Notes: a model not told the origin generated them from the letters alone. DNA of 64,000 nucleotides from Pontibacter russatus (GCF_009931655.1 NZ_CP047984.1:2497001-2561000), one strand, 5' to 3'. Positions 16,621 to 26,673 are shown, numbered from the stretch's first letter. Made by a program: numbers and translations.

Positions 16621-19530
16621 GTGCCTCAACATCCTGCACACGCTACTACCTTGAACAGAAGAACGCTGCACTTACTCTTTATTCTGGCAGGTCTGCTGCT
16701 GGCGGCATGCTCGGCTGAGCGCAACAACCCGCTCAGCAAGGCCTACCACAATACCACCGCGCGCTACAACGGTTTTTTCCTGGCAAGGGAGAAAATGCGC
16801 CTGATGGAGGAAGCCCTGCAGGAGCAAACGCAGTACGACTACAATCAGGTGCTGCCCATCTACCCCGCCATCGACACCACCACGGCCAAGGCCTTCGAGG
16901 CCGACCTGGAGGACATCAAGAAAAAAGCCTCGCACCCCATCCAGTACCACAAAAACAGCAAGTGGATTGACAACAGCTATATCCAGATAGGAAAAGCCAA
17001 CTTTTACCAGCTGAACTTCGCGGAGGCGGTGCGCACCTTCAAATATGTGAGCGCCATCAGCAAAGACGAAGATGACCGCCACGAGGCGCTGGTGTGGCTG
17101 ATGCGCAGCTTCATGCAGCTCGGGGAGATGGAGAATGCGCAGCAGGTGTCGGAGTATCTTCGTAAGGAGCGCCTGAACAAGGAAAATGCCCGGGAGTTGT
17201 ACCTGGCACGCGCGCATTACTACCGCCAGCAGGCCGACACCGCTCAGGTGATGGAGAACCTGGCTCTCTCGCTCCCCAACTTCGACGACAAGGACCATGA
17301 GTCGCGGGTACGTTTTATGCTGGCGCAGCTCTACCAGCTCAAAAACCAGAAGAAAGAGGCTTACGAACAATACAGCAAAATACTGCGCCGCAACCCGCCC
17401 TACGACCTGGGCTTCTTCAGCCGCCTGAACCTGGGGCAGGTGTCGGAGTTGTCGGATGAGCAGGACAGGGAGCGCATCGCGGGCTACTACGAAAAGCTGC
17501 TGAAGGACGAGAAGAACCTGGAGTACCGCGACCGGATTTATTACGAGATGGCGCAGTTCGAGCTCCGACAGCAGAATTACGACAAGGCCCTGGAACTGCT
17601 GCAGCAGTCGCTGAAGACGCCGGGGAGCCTGGCCAACCAGAAAGGCTACAGCTATGTGGCGGCGGGCGAGATATACTTCGACAACCTGCAGAAATATGAC
17701 CTGGCCGCCGCCTACTACGACAGCGCCGTGCAGGTGTACCCACAGCGGGCACCGGAGTATGAGACGGTGGTGGAGCAACGTGATATACTGTCTGACTTCG
17801 CGAAACAGTACGGCACCATACAAACACAGGACAGCCTGCAGCGCCTGGCCCGCATGAGTGAGCAAGAGCGGCTGGCGTTTGTGCAGGCGCTGGTGCAGCG
17901 CGAGGAAGAGGCGCGGCAGCAGGAACTTGCCCGCCAGCAGGAGCAGCAGCAGCTTGCCCAGGCGCAGCCATCGCGCAACAACAGGCGCAGCCAGAACGGC
18001 GATGCCTTCGGAACGGCTACCGAACCCGGCGGCGTCTGGTATTTCGACAACCAGGCTGCCATGGCCTCGGCCCGCGCGGAGTTCGTGCGCCGGTGGGGCG
18101 ACAGGCCGCTGCAGGATTTCTGGCGCTACCGCAGCCGCGGCGAAACCGGGGAACAGCCCGCCGCCGCTATAGCCCAAGCCCCTGCCCAGGATACGGCACA
18201 GGCCCAAATCCCGCCGGAGGAAATGGCCGCCGCCCAGGTGCAGACGTACCTGCAGAACATCCCGTTGACAACAGCCGACATGCAGCGCTCCGAAAAACAG
18301 GTGGAGGAGGCGCTGTTCCGGCTGGCAAAGATATATGCCCAGAACCTGAACGACACGGCACAGGCCGAGCAAACCTACTTAAAGCTGCTGCAGCGTTTCC
18401 CGAAGTCGGAGCATACGGCGGAGGTATACTACAGCCTGTACCTGCTATATGGCAAAGCAGGCAATGTGGCGCAACAGCAGGTGTATTACAACAAGGTGAA
18501 GCAGGAGTTCCCGAACACTTCGTACGCCCGCCTGCTCGACGATTCTGAGTTCCTGACGAAGAACGCGGCAGATAACCTGAAGGCCAGGGCGCTGTATGAT
18601 TCCGCCTTCAGCTTTTACGATGCGCAGGAGTATGCGCAGGCCACCGCGCTTCTCAACCAGGTCACCAGCCAGTACCCGCTCAACGACATCAAAGACAAAG
18701 TCTCGTTTTTAGAGGTGATGGTGACGGCGCGCACCCAGAAGCCGGAGGTGTTGCGCCAGCAGTTGGAGCGGTTCCGGAAAAACTACCCCGGCAGCCCGCT
18801 ACAGCCGCAGGCAGACCAATTGCTGGCTATATATAGCGAGCTGGAGCAGAAGAACCTGCTGCGCAGCGACGCCCCGGCAGCGCCTGCCCCCAAAGAGCCC
18901 AAAAGCGAGGTTGCCCTCACGCCTGAGCAAAAAGTTAGCACGGAACTTGCTTCCATTACCGCGTCGGCAGCAAAGGCTACACCCCAGTTGCCTCCTGCAG
19001 CCGCGCCGACACCAAAGCCACAGCAGCAGGCTGAGGCGCAACCACAGGCGGCAACACCACCACCAGACAGTGCGGCTACCGCTGCCCCTGCGCAACCTGC
19101 AGCCGCCACGACCGCTGACTCAGCAGGCGTGGCGATCGTAACGGCAACGCCTGCGGCAGACCCGCTGGCTTACGAGGCAGCAGCCGATTCTGCTTATTAC
19201 TTTGTGCTGGTGTACCCTGCGGCCGAGTCTGCTTTCAAAGATGTGCTGAAGAAGTATGAGCAATATAACAGTACCTATTACAGGAACGAGAAACTGAGCA
19301 TAGACTCTGTTGCGATGGCAGAGGGCAAAACGATGCTGCTGGTAAAGGCCTTCAGCGACCCGGAACTGGCCTTGTCTTACAACGTGAAACAAAAAGGCCC
19401 ACAGGCCCCTGTTGGCAGGATAAGAGGCGTAGATTTCACTACCTTTGTCATCTCATCCGCCAACTACCGGAAGTTCCTGCAGAAAAAAGATTTGGAGGCC
19501 TACCTGGCCTTCTTTAAAAATAATTATTAA
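16621..19530 (+). CDS. sprE: T9SS lipoprotein with TPR repeats (SprE/PorW)
   Basis: SprE/PorW is an outer-membrane lipoprotein needed for type IX secretion and gliding. The 969-residue frame carries a lipoprotein signal (LLFILAGLLLAAC) and the diagnostic N-terminus NPLSKAYHNTTARYNGFFLAREKM. Many TPR-like helical repeats lie at about 100-420 and 560-760, separated by Gln/Ala- and Pro/Ala-rich linkers. A C-terminal domain ends in VISSANYRKFLQKKDLEAYL. There is no ATG at the N-terminus. GTG at 16621 is annotated, but TTG at 16651 would place basic residues directly before the signal helix and is equally likely. The PBP gene follows after four bases. Confidence 0.88.
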   Translation: MPQHPAHATTLNRRTLHLLFILAGLLLAACSAERNNPLSKAYHNTTARYNGFFLAREKMRLMEEALQEQTQYDYNQVLPIYPAIDTTTAKAFEADLEDIKKKASHPIQYHKNSKWIDNSYIQIGKANFYQLNFAEAVRTFKYVSAISKDEDDRHEALVWLMRSFMQLGEMENAQQVSEYLRKERLNKENARELYLARAHYYRQQADTAQVMENLALSLPNFDDKDHESRVRFMLAQLYQLKNQKKEAYEQYSKILRRNPPYDLGFFSRLNLGQVSELSDEQDRERIAGYYEKLLKDEKNLEYRDRIYYEMAQFELRQQNYDKALELLQQSLKTPGSLANQKGYSYVAAGEIYFDNLQKYDLAAAYYDSAVQVYPQRAPEYETVVEQRDILSDFAKQYGTIQTQDSLQRLARMSEQERLAFVQALVQREEEARQQELARQQEQQQLAQAQPSRNNRRSQNGDAFGTATEPGGVWYFDNQAAMASARAEFVRRWGDRPLQDFWRYRSRGETGEQPAAAIAQAPAQDTAQAQIPPEEMAAAQVQTYLQNIPLTTADMQRSEKQVEEALFRLAKIYAQNLNDTAQAEQTYLKLLQRFPKSEHTAEVYYSLYLLYGKAGNVAQQQVYYNKVKQEFPNTSYARLLDDSEFLTKNAADNLKARALYDSAFSFYDAQEYAQATALLNQVTSQYPLNDIKDKVSFLEVMVTARTQKPEVLRQQLERFRKNYPGSPLQPQADQLLAIYSELEQKNLLRSDAPAAPAPKEPKSEVALTPEQKVSTELASITASAAKATPQLPPAAAPTPKPQQQAEAQPQAATPPPDSAATAAPAQPAAATTADSAGVAIVTATPAADPLAYEAAADSAYYFVLVYPAAESAFKDVLKKYEQYNSTYYRNEKLSIDSVAMAEGKTMLLVKAFSDPELALSYNVKQKGPQAPVGRIRGVDFTTFVISSANYRKFLQKKDLEAYLAFFKNNY

Positions 19531-19534
19531 GCAC

Positions 19535-21856
19535 ATGGCTACGCGTCAAAAGACACCCGCACCCTCCACCTCCAGTAAAGTTTACTCCGGCATCGTCTCT
19601 ACGCTCTGGCTGTTCTTTGTTGGTGGGCTCGCAGCCTTCATCCTGTATCTGTATGCCGTCAGCATCAATTTCCTGAACCTGTTCGGGGAGTTGCCCAACA
19701 CGCGCGCGCTGGAAAACCCGAAGAGTGAAATCGCCTCCATCCTGTATTCCGCCGATAACGTAGAGTTGGGAAGCTACTTCCGCGAGAACCGCACGCCGGT
19801 GCAGTACGAGGACCTGCCCGACAATCTGGTGAATGCCCTGATAGCGACAGAGGATATCCGCTTTGAGGAGCACTCGGGCATAGACCCCGAGGCGATGGCG
19901 CGCGTGGCCGCCTCGCTTGCGATAGGCCAGTCAAAGGGCGGCGGCAGCACCCTGACACAGCAGGTGGCAAAAAACCTTTTCAGGACGCGCGGGGACGAAC
20001 TGAACGGCGGCCTGCTGAACAACGTGCCGGGCCTGCGCACCCTCATCCACAAGACCAAAGAGTGGCTGATGGCCGTGAAGCTGGAGCAATCCTACACCAA
20101 GCGCGAGATTCTGGTGATGTACCTCAATATCTTCGAGTTTGGCAGCAACGCCTTCGGCATTGAGTCGGCCGCCAAGACCTTCTTCAACAAAAAGCCCAAA
20201 GACCTGGAGGTGCAGGAGTCGGCGGTGCTGGTGGGCCTGTTCAAGAACCCGACTTATTACAGCCCCAGGTTCAATCCCGAAAACTCCAAGCAACGCCGCA
20301 ACGTGGTGCTGTCGCAGATGGTGAAATACGGTTTTCTGGAGCGGGCAACGTACGACACGCTGAAAACACAGGACATCGAGCTGGACTACAACGTGGAGAA
20401 CCAAAATGTTGGCCTGGCGCCTTACTTCCGGACCGAGGCCAGCAAGTTCCTGCGCCAGTGGGGCCGCGAGAACGGCTATGACCTGTATGGCGACGGCCTG
20501 CGGATATATACCACCATCGACTCGCGGATGCAGAAATACGCGGAGCAGGCGCTGGCCGAGCATATGAAAGACCGCCAGAAAGCCTTCTTCGCGCACTGGG
20601 AGGGCCGCAACCCGTGGGTGGACGAGTCGAACCAGGAGATAAAGGGCTTCGCACAGCGGGCCATCCGGCGCACCTCCCGCTACCGCGACCTGCAGGAGCA
20701 GTTCGGAGACAACGAGGACTCTATCAACTACTACCTCAACAAGAAGGTGCCCATGACCATCTTTACGTGGGATGGTGAAAAAGAGGTGATGATGAGCCCC
20801 ATGGACTCGCTGAAGCACTACAAGCACTTCCTGCAGGCGGGTTTTATGGCCATGGAGCCACAGACTGGCCATATAAAAGCCTGGGTGGGCGGCATCAACT
20901 ACAAGCACTTCAAGTACGACCATGTGAAGCAGGGCGCCCGGCAGCCGGGCTCCACTTTCAAGCCGTTCCTGTATACCACCGCCATCGAAAACGGCTATTA
21001 CCCCTGCTACGAGGTGATTGACGCGCAGGTGTGCGTGCCCCTGCCGGACGGCACCATGTGGTGCCCCAACAATGCCGACAACAAGTACAGCGGTGAGATA
21101 TTCACCCTGCGCAAGGCCCTTGCCGAGTCTGTGAACTCCATATCTGCTTTCCTGGTAAACAAACTGGGCCCCGAGAAGCTGGTGCAGACGGCCAAGAAAA
21201 TGGGTATCACCACCCCGCTCGACCCCACCCCGTCGCTGGCCCTCGGCACCAGCGATGTGAGCCTCTACGACATGGTAGGTGCCTACGGCACTTTCGTGAA
21301 CGGTGGCACCTGGACAGAGCCTACGTACATTACCCGCATCGAAGACAAGCACGGCAATGTTATATATGAGCACCTGCCCAAAACCGTGGAGGCCCTGAGC
21401 GAGGAGACGGCCTATATGATGGTACACATGCTGAAAGCAGCCGCAGAGCCGGGAGGCACGGCCTATTATGGCCTGCGTTACCGCAACGGCCTGAAAAACG
21501 AGATAGGGGCCAAAACGGGCACCACCCAGAACTATTCCGATGCCTGGTTTATGGGTATCACCCCGGATCTGGTCGCCGGCACCTGGGTGGGCGGCGAAGA
21601 CCGTTCCATTCACTTCCGGACTATGAAGGAGGGGCAGGGCGGCAGACTGGCCATGCCTATATATGGCGCGTTTATGCAGAAGGTGTACAGCGACGAGGCG
21701 CTGGATGTGTCGAAAGAACCGTTCCCTAAACCTTCCACGCCGCTATCAGTAGAATTAGACTGTGAGAAGTACAACCAGTTCATTCAGCCTGACTCCGCCG
21801 ACCAGCACGAGTTCCTGGACCTGCCAACGGAGATTGACCTGGACGCTGAGATATAA
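19535..21856 (+). CDS. mrcA: Class A penicillin-binding protein (PBP1A type)
   Basis: This bifunctional enzyme polymerises and crosslinks peptidoglycan at the outer face of the inner membrane. After a cytoplasmic tail and one membrane helix (about 22-45) comes a GT51 glycosyltransferase domain (ATEDIRFEEHSGID, GGGSTLTQQVAKNL). It is followed by a transpeptidase domain with the three motifs STFK (in GARQPGSTFKPF), SVN and KTGT. The ATG at 19535 (773 residues) is chosen because it gives a normal short tail and lies four bases after the sprE stop; the open frame extends upstream into sprE. uvrC follows after 12 bases. Confidence 0.95.
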   Translation: MATRQKTPAPSTSSKVYSGIVSTLWLFFVGGLAAFILYLYAVSINFLNLFGELPNTRALENPKSEIASILYSADNVELGSYFRENRTPVQYEDLPDNLVNALIATEDIRFEEHSGIDPEAMARVAASLAIGQSKGGGSTLTQQVAKNLFRTRGDELNGGLLNNVPGLRTLIHKTKEWLMAVKLEQSYTKREILVMYLNIFEFGSNAFGIESAAKTFFNKKPKDLEVQESAVLVGLFKNPTYYSPRFNPENSKQRRNVVLSQMVKYGFLERATYDTLKTQDIELDYNVENQNVGLAPYFRTEASKFLRQWGRENGYDLYGDGLRIYTTIDSRMQKYAEQALAEHMKDRQKAFFAHWEGRNPWVDESNQEIKGFAQRAIRRTSRYRDLQEQFGDNEDSINYYLNKKVPMTIFTWDGEKEVMMSPMDSLKHYKHFLQAGFMAMEPQTGHIKAWVGGINYKHFKYDHVKQGARQPGSTFKPFLYTTAIENGYYPCYEVIDAQVCVPLPDGTMWCPNNADNKYSGEIFTLRKALAESVNSISAFLVNKLGPEKLVQTAKKMGITTPLDPTPSLALGTSDVSLYDMVGAYGTFVNGGTWTEPTYITRIEDKHGNVIYEHLPKTVEALSEETAYMMVHMLKAAAEPGGTAYYGLRYRNGLKNEIGAKTGTTQNYSDAWFMGITPDLVAGTWVGGEDRSIHFRTMKEGQGGRLAMPIYGAFMQKVYSDEALDVSKEPFPKPSTPLSVELDCEKYNQFIQPDSADQHEFLDLPTEIDLDAEI

Positions 21857-21868
21857 CCCGGACCCTGT

Positions 21869-23695
21869 ATGCCCGCAGACGAGAAGCTGAGAGAGGAAAT
21901 AGCGCACCTGCCGCACAAGCCCGGCATCTACAAGTTTTTTGACGACAACGGCTTCATCATCTATGTAGGCAAGGCGGTGGACATCCGGAAGCGGGTTTCT
22001 TCCTATTTCAATCGCTCTGCCCAGCACAACAAGAAAACGCTGAAGCTCGTGTCCCAGGTCAGGGACATTGCGTTTACCATTGTGGACACTGAGGCCGACG
22101 CCTTCCTGCTGGAGAACAACCTTATCAAGCAGTACCAGCCCAAGTACAACATCCTGCTGAAGGACGGGAAGACATACCCCTATATATGCATCGTGAACGA
22201 GCGCTTCCCGCGCGTCATTAGCACCCGCAACAAGATCAACGACGGCTCCCGCTACTTTGGTCCCTACCCCAGCGTCACGACTATGAACGTGGTGCTGGAT
22301 TTGATCCGGACGTTGTACCCGCTCCGCACCTGCACCTATAACCTGTCGCCGGAGAATGTGGCGGCTGGTAAGTTCAAGGTTTGCCTGGAGTACCATATCG
22401 GCAACTGCAAGGGCCCCTGCGAAGGCCTGGTGGACGAGACGGAATATAACGCCGCCATCTTGCAGATTCGCAATATCCTGTCCGGCAACCTGACAGTCGC
22501 CAAGAACTATTTTAAGGAAAATATGGCCGCCGCCGCTGCCGAATATCAGTATGAGCTGGCGCACCAGTACAAGCAGAAGCTGGACATGCTGGACGATTTC
22601 CAGGTAAAGTCCACGGTTGTCTCCAACACGCTCACCAACATCGACGTCTTCACCATCACCAGCAACGAAGACTGTGCCTTCATCAACTACCTGAAGGTGA
22701 TGAACGGCTCCATCATCCTGACGCAGTCGCTGGAGATACAGAAGAAGCTGGATGAGGCCGACGCGGATATTCTTGCCTCTGTGGTGGTGCAGCTGCGCCA
22801 GGAGTTTGAAAGCACCTCCCGCGAGGTGATCACCAACATTGAGCTGACACTCCCGCTCGACAACATCACCGTCACTTACCCCCAGATTGGTGATAAGAGG
22901 AAGCTGCTGAACCTCTCGCTCAAGAATGCCCTGTACCTGCGCAAAGAGCGGGAGGGGCGCCAGGAGCAGAACAAGGAGTTGAGCGAGAAGCGGGAGCTGC
23001 GCGTGCTGGAGACGCTGAAGAAAGACCTGCGCCTGACGGAGCTGCCCCGGCAAATCGAGTGCTTCGACAACTCCAACTTTCAGGGCGACAACCCGGTGGC
23101 CTCCATGGTCTGTTTCAAAAATGGCAAGCCGAGCAAGAAAGACTACCGCCACTTCAACATCAAAACGGTGGTGGGCCCCAACGACTTTGAGTCGATGTAC
23201 GAGATTGTGACCCGGCGCTACAAACGCCTGCTGAACGAGAACCAGCCCTTGCCGCAACTCATCATCATCGATGGGGGCAAGGGGCAGCTGAGCATGGCCG
23301 TAAAGGCGCTGAAAGACCTGGATATATATGGCAAGGTAGCTGTGGTGGGCATTGCCAAGCGGCTGGAGGAAATATTTTACCCCGGCGATTCGCTGCCTTT
23401 ATATATAGACAAGAAGTCAGAGTCGCTGAAGCTGATTCAGCGGCTGCGCAACGAGGCGCACCGCTTCGCCATCACGTTCCACCGCAGCAAGCGCGATGCT
23501 GGCACCCTCCGCACGGAACTGACGGATGTAAAAGGCCTCGGCCCCAAAACCGCCGAAGCGCTACTTTTGAAGTACAAATCGGTGAAGAAGCTGAAAGAAC
23601 TGACGCAGGAGGAACTGGCAAATGAGGTAGGCAAGACGAAAGCGGCAATTCTCTACCGTTACTTCCACGATGCGCCCGATGCGGTAGCTGAATAG
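21869..23695 (+). CDS. uvrC: Excinuclease ABC subunit C
   Basis: UvrC makes both incisions around DNA lesions in nucleotide excision repair. The 608-residue protein shows the N-terminal GIY-YIG nuclease (PGIYKFFDDNGFIIYVGKA at about 16-34). A Cys-rich linker (CLEYHIGNCKGPC), a UVR helix pair and an RNase H-like C-terminal nuclease (ECFDNSNFQG, IIIDGGKGQ) follow. The C-terminal helix-hairpin-helix includes TDVKGLGPKTAEALL. It is the last gene of the sprE-PBP-uvrC operon. The combination with envelope genes probably reflects shared transcription rather than function. Confidence 0.97.
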   Translation: MPADEKLREEIAHLPHKPGIYKFFDDNGFIIYVGKAVDIRKRVSSYFNRSAQHNKKTLKLVSQVRDIAFTIVDTEADAFLLENNLIKQYQPKYNILLKDGKTYPYICIVNERFPRVISTRNKINDGSRYFGPYPSVTTMNVVLDLIRTLYPLRTCTYNLSPENVAAGKFKVCLEYHIGNCKGPCEGLVDETEYNAAILQIRNILSGNLTVAKNYFKENMAAAAAEYQYELAHQYKQKLDMLDDFQVKSTVVSNTLTNIDVFTITSNEDCAFINYLKVMNGSIILTQSLEIQKKLDEADADILASVVVQLRQEFESTSREVITNIELTLPLDNITVTYPQIGDKRKLLNLSLKNALYLRKEREGRQEQNKELSEKRELRVLETLKKDLRLTELPRQIECFDNSNFQGDNPVASMVCFKNGKPSKKDYRHFNIKTVVGPNDFESMYEIVTRRYKRLLNENQPLPQLIIIDGGKGQLSMAVKALKDLDIYGKVAVVGIAKRLEEIFYPGDSLPLYIDKKSESLKLIQRLRNEAHRFAITFHRSKRDAGTLRTELTDVKGLGPKTAEALLLKYKSVKKLKELTQEELANEVGKTKAAILYRYFHDAPDAVAE

Positions 23696-24037
23696 CTAGA
23701 TTGCTGCGGCTGGGTTAGTGCTGTACAAGTTTTCGGTCTCTTTGATCTCACACCCCTCCGAGCCTCATCTTATAAGCAATTACTTAATTCATGCCGCAAA
23801 TTTAGCAACAGCGCACATATGGTTATATATGGCTATATATGAGGCCAATTTGTCAAGACGTTACCCTAAGGCTATTTTCGCATTTATAAATTTGCTGCCA
23901 TATATACCACCAGTTACCGCTGCGCTCAAACTGGCGGTATATAAGCGTTCGAAATGACAATTCCATCTAGTCGCTCTTAAGTTGACGGCATTGGGGGCAG
24001 GGGTGGTCTAATTATATATAAACTCATTTGATACTCC

Positions 24038-24073
24038 TTTTATATATGAGCCATATATGGCTCATATATAAAA
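24038..24073. repeat. 36-bp perfect palindrome rich in TATATA
   Basis: The two 18-base halves (TTTTATATATGAGCCATA and its complement) are exactly symmetric about 24055/24056. Each half holds a TATATA site and the centre is CCATATATGG. It directly abuts the gldN terminator hairpin. It could form a cruciform or act as a protein-binding site. Confidence 0.7.
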
Positions 24074-24111
24074 GAGAAGGGGAGACGCAGTTGCGTCTCC
24101 CCTTCTCTTTT
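24070..24111 (-). terminator. Terminator of the gldKLMN operon
   Basis: AAAAGAGAAGGGGAGACGCA pairs with TGCGTCTCCCCTTCTCTTTT around a very small loop, giving a stem of about 20 base pairs with T-rich ends in both directions. The core AGACGCA/TGCGTCT is shared with the inverted repeat at 47819-47893. It lies 22 bases after the gldN stop codon. Confidence 0.8.
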
Positions 24112-24132
24112 ATATATGATTTTGCTCCGGGC

Positions 24133-24999
24133 TTAGTAGCTCCAGAGGCTGTATTCATATTCAATCAGCGCCTCAGCAGCTTCCTGTGCCGCGAGCAGGG
24201 CTTTTTCGCCGCCGCCATATATATCGGCCAGGGCTCTGTCGCCGGGGTTAGATATCTTGGTGATGTAAGAGTTGAACAGCCACAGGTCAAACGCATCGGC
24301 CAGATTCTTGTGCTGGGCGTCGTTTTGGGCGTTGTACCAGATAGCCATCTCCGGGTTGTTGCGGAACACGCGCACAAGGTCATCCATCCTGAAAGAACCG
24401 ACGTTCTGCTCAAAGCCCAGCGGGTTAAGCGTGGAAGGCACCTTGATGCTGATAGTCTGGATGTCGTGGTACATGCGGGAGCGCTTCTTGTCGAACACCG
24501 CGTTCTCCTTCATCTCCAGCAGGTACAACTGCTTCGGGAAATACTCGGTGCTTACGGGAGCAGTTGATTCTGTACCGGCGTCTTGACCGAGGGCATCACC
24601 CCAGGCATCTTCCGCTGCCTCCTCCTGCGCCTCCCCAAAACCGGCGGCAATTTCTTCCTCGCTCAGCTGGCTGCCCGATTCCTGCGGCGTCATGTTCGCG
24701 ATGAACTCTTCCCGCGTCAGCGGCGTGGTGATGGAGTCGTTTTTATAAGCCGTCAGTTCACCGCTTTTCACCGCATTGATGATGATCTTGGTGATTTCTC
24801 TGTTTTCAGAAAACATGGGCTTGTTCTGCTTCTCACGCAAATCTATTTTGCGCCAGACTGTTTTCTTGAACAGGATATCAGACTCCGGAATCGGTCTTGC
24901 GGATGGGTTGCTGGCGGTTGTGTTAGACACCTGTTGCGCCATAGCACCCACAGACAGCATCAAACCAGCGGCTACACCTATTGCTTTTATTAGTTTCAT
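24133..24999 (-). CDS. gldN: T9SS ring protein GldN/PorN
   Basis: GldN binds GldK to form the periplasmic ring of the type IX secretion system under the outer membrane. The 288-residue protein has a signal peptide (MKLIKAIGVAAGLMLSVGAMAQ). Conserved features include ESDILFKKTVWRKIDLREKQN, a middle acidic linker (EEEIAAGFGEAQEEAAEDAW), and WYNAQNDAQHKNLADAFDLWLFNSYITKISNP near the C-terminus. It is the last gene of the gldKLMN operon, 21 bases after gldM, and is followed by a strong terminator. Confidence 0.95.
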   Translation of the reverse strand: MKLIKAIGVAAGLMLSVGAMAQQVSNTTASNPSARPIPESDILFKKTVWRKIDLREKQNKPMFSENREITKIIINAVKSGELTAYKNDSITTPLTREEFIANMTPQESGSQLSEEEIAAGFGEAQEEAAEDAWGDALGQDAGTESTAPVSTEYFPKQLYLLEMKENAVFDKKRSRMYHDIQTISIKVPSTLNPLGFEQNVGSFRMDDLVRVFRNNPEMAIWYNAQNDAQHKNLADAFDLWLFNSYITKISNPGDRALADIYGGGEKALLAAQEAAEALIEYEYSLWSY

Positions 25000-25020
25000 A
25001 CTCCTTGTAAGCTTCTGTTA

Positions 25021-26616
25021 TTAGATTAACGGAATGTTGAACGGCGCAACGGACACCTTTGCATCCACGGCATTGCCCTGGTAGTTCAGGCGTTTTACAT
25101 CCTTCACTTCCAGCACCACCCTGTCGCCTTTGTTTGCCTTGGAGGCGAAACTGGTCAGGTTGGCGTCCGGCCCGGAGATATCTTCCTGCGCTATCGGCTG
25201 GTTGTTGCGCACCAGGTAGGCCGTCCATTTGGTCACCCTGAAGCGCGCATCGTTCGGCAGCAACTGCTTAAAGCCTTCGTCTGCCACAGCTTCTAATTTC
25301 ACAGCGCGGAAAGAAGCCGCAGGCACGCCACGCTTCACATCTACCGGCTTGCCATTTACTAACGCTACCACTTCTGGCTTTGGTATCGGGCGCACCTGGA
25401 ATGTTTCTTTGCCGATGGCGTTTCCACCGCTGCTTACGTTAATGGTCACCTCCGTAGCCGTCGGGATAATGGTTACCTCACCTTTCTTAGCGCCTTTTAT
25501 GGCAGAGCCGCCACTGGCATTGAAGCTTGGGTCATATACCGCGCCCAAAGCAGGCACCTGGATGTTGAGCTCGTTCGCGCACTGGAAATACAGGGCCTGC
25601 ACTGCAGCAGACTGCACCTGAATGACCGGCTTGGCCACCACGTAGTCTTCCGTAACAGGGAAGGTTTTCTCCTCGCCGTTCTGGTTGATGGTAATCATCC
25701 CCTTCCAGGTTTGCTTAGAGTTGCCGTCTGCATCATAGTTAGAGGCAGAGGCCACAAACTCTATTTGCCCTACACCATTCTCTACCTTCACCGGCTTGCC
25801 CTGGAATGTCATTTTGGGAACGATGTTGTCAGAAGAGGCGGCGATAAACATATCTGCTTTGTATTTTGTGCCGGCCGCAACGGTCTTGGATTCCGCACGC
25901 GCCATGGCAAAAATCTTCTCAAACTTGATGATATCGGCACCTACCTTGGCGGCAAGCTTCTGCAGCGCATCGGCTTCATACTTCAGGATCTCGCTCTCTT
26001 TCTGGGAAAGCACAGCCAAAGCGGCTACCATCGGCGTCTCCTCGAAGTTCAGCTCGGCGAAGTCCTTGTTCTTCTGCGCCGGGTCCTGACTGGCCACCGG
26101 GTCTTCCGAGCCTTCCAGGGCCAGCTTATCCGGCATGTTCGGGTTGTACTGCTTCAGGAACTTGGCATACTCGTTCAGTTTGTCCTTCAACTCATATGCC
26201 AGGCCGTTGTTCTTGTTCGCGGCACCAATCATGGTGTTCGCTACAATATCATTTCCCTCCAGGTTGGCATAGCCTCCTTCCGGATTCTTACCCCCTGTTC
26301 TTTCAATCAGGGTTTCCCGGATGCCTATAATGTAGTCTACCATTTGGGCCGTTTGCTCACGCACCTTCTGTGCGTCGGCCAGCACCCGCTGGTCGTTGGC
26401 AGACGGGCTCTTGTTTTCTGCAATAGCAGCTCTGATGTTTGATACGACCCCGGCATTATCCGTTATTGTTTTCTTGTTCACTTCCTGCAAACTCGAATCG
26501 AGGAAATGGAACTTTAACAGGATAGCCGAGCTCACGTTTAAGGCAAGCATCGCGGTCAGTACGAGGTACATCATACCGATCATCTTTTGCCTTGGCGTCT
26601 CTTTTCCTCCAGCCAT
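25021..26616 (-). CDS. gldM: T9SS motor protein GldM/PorM
   Basis: GldM spans the periplasm and passes motion from the inner-membrane GldL motor to the outer-membrane ring. The 531-residue protein begins MAGGKETPRQKMIGMMYLVL with the conserved Arg9, followed by the single membrane helix (about 12-33). A long helical and beta-domain periplasmic region (D1-D4) follows. The gene lies 57 bases after gldL and 21 bases before gldN. With GldL it forms the proton-driven rotary motor of secretion and gliding. Confidence 0.96.
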   Translation of the reverse strand: MAGGKETPRQKMIGMMYLVLTAMLALNVSSAILLKFHFLDSSLQEVNKKTITDNAGVVSNIRAAIAENKSPSANDQRVLADAQKVREQTAQMVDYIIGIRETLIERTGGKNPEGGYANLEGNDIVANTMIGAANKNNGLAYELKDKLNEYAKFLKQYNPNMPDKLALEGSEDPVASQDPAQKNKDFAELNFEETPMVAALAVLSQKESEILKYEADALQKLAAKVGADIIKFEKIFAMARAESKTVAAGTKYKADMFIAASSDNIVPKMTFQGKPVKVENGVGQIEFVASASNYDADGNSKQTWKGMITINQNGEEKTFPVTEDYVVAKPVIQVQSAAVQALYFQCANELNIQVPALGAVYDPSFNASGGSAIKGAKKGEVTIIPTATEVTINVSSGGNAIGKETFQVRPIPKPEVVALVNGKPVDVKRGVPAASFRAVKLEAVADEGFKQLLPNDARFRVTKWTAYLVRNNQPIAQEDISGPDANLTSFASKANKGDRVVLEVKDVKRLNYQGNAVDAKVSVAPFNIPLI

Positions 26617-26673
26617 TTTATACTATATAAAAATGTTGTTTTCTTGTTGATTATAGGATATGCAACTCCGGCC

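Larger units (their letters stand above)
23696..24132. other. AT-rich intergenic region between uvrC and gldN
   Basis: The two flanking genes converge here. The stretch is AT-rich, with many TATATA runs, a 36-base perfect palindrome (24038-24073) and the gldN terminator (24070-24111). A 79-codon open frame at 23718-23957 has no recognisable features and was rejected. Confidence 0.6.

Noticed and set aside
16672..18372. Long open frame antisense to sprE
   Set aside because: It lies entirely opposite a well-supported gene and its His/Leu/Gln-rich product with no domains is what GC-rich codon bias gives on the complementary strand.
19931..21613. 560-codon open frame antisense to the PBP gene
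   Set aside because: Same reason; the plus strand carries all catalytic motifs of a class A PBP.
23718..23957. 79-codon open frame after uvrC
   Set aside because: AT-rich, with Ile/Tyr runs created by TATATA tracts, no start signals and no homologous look.
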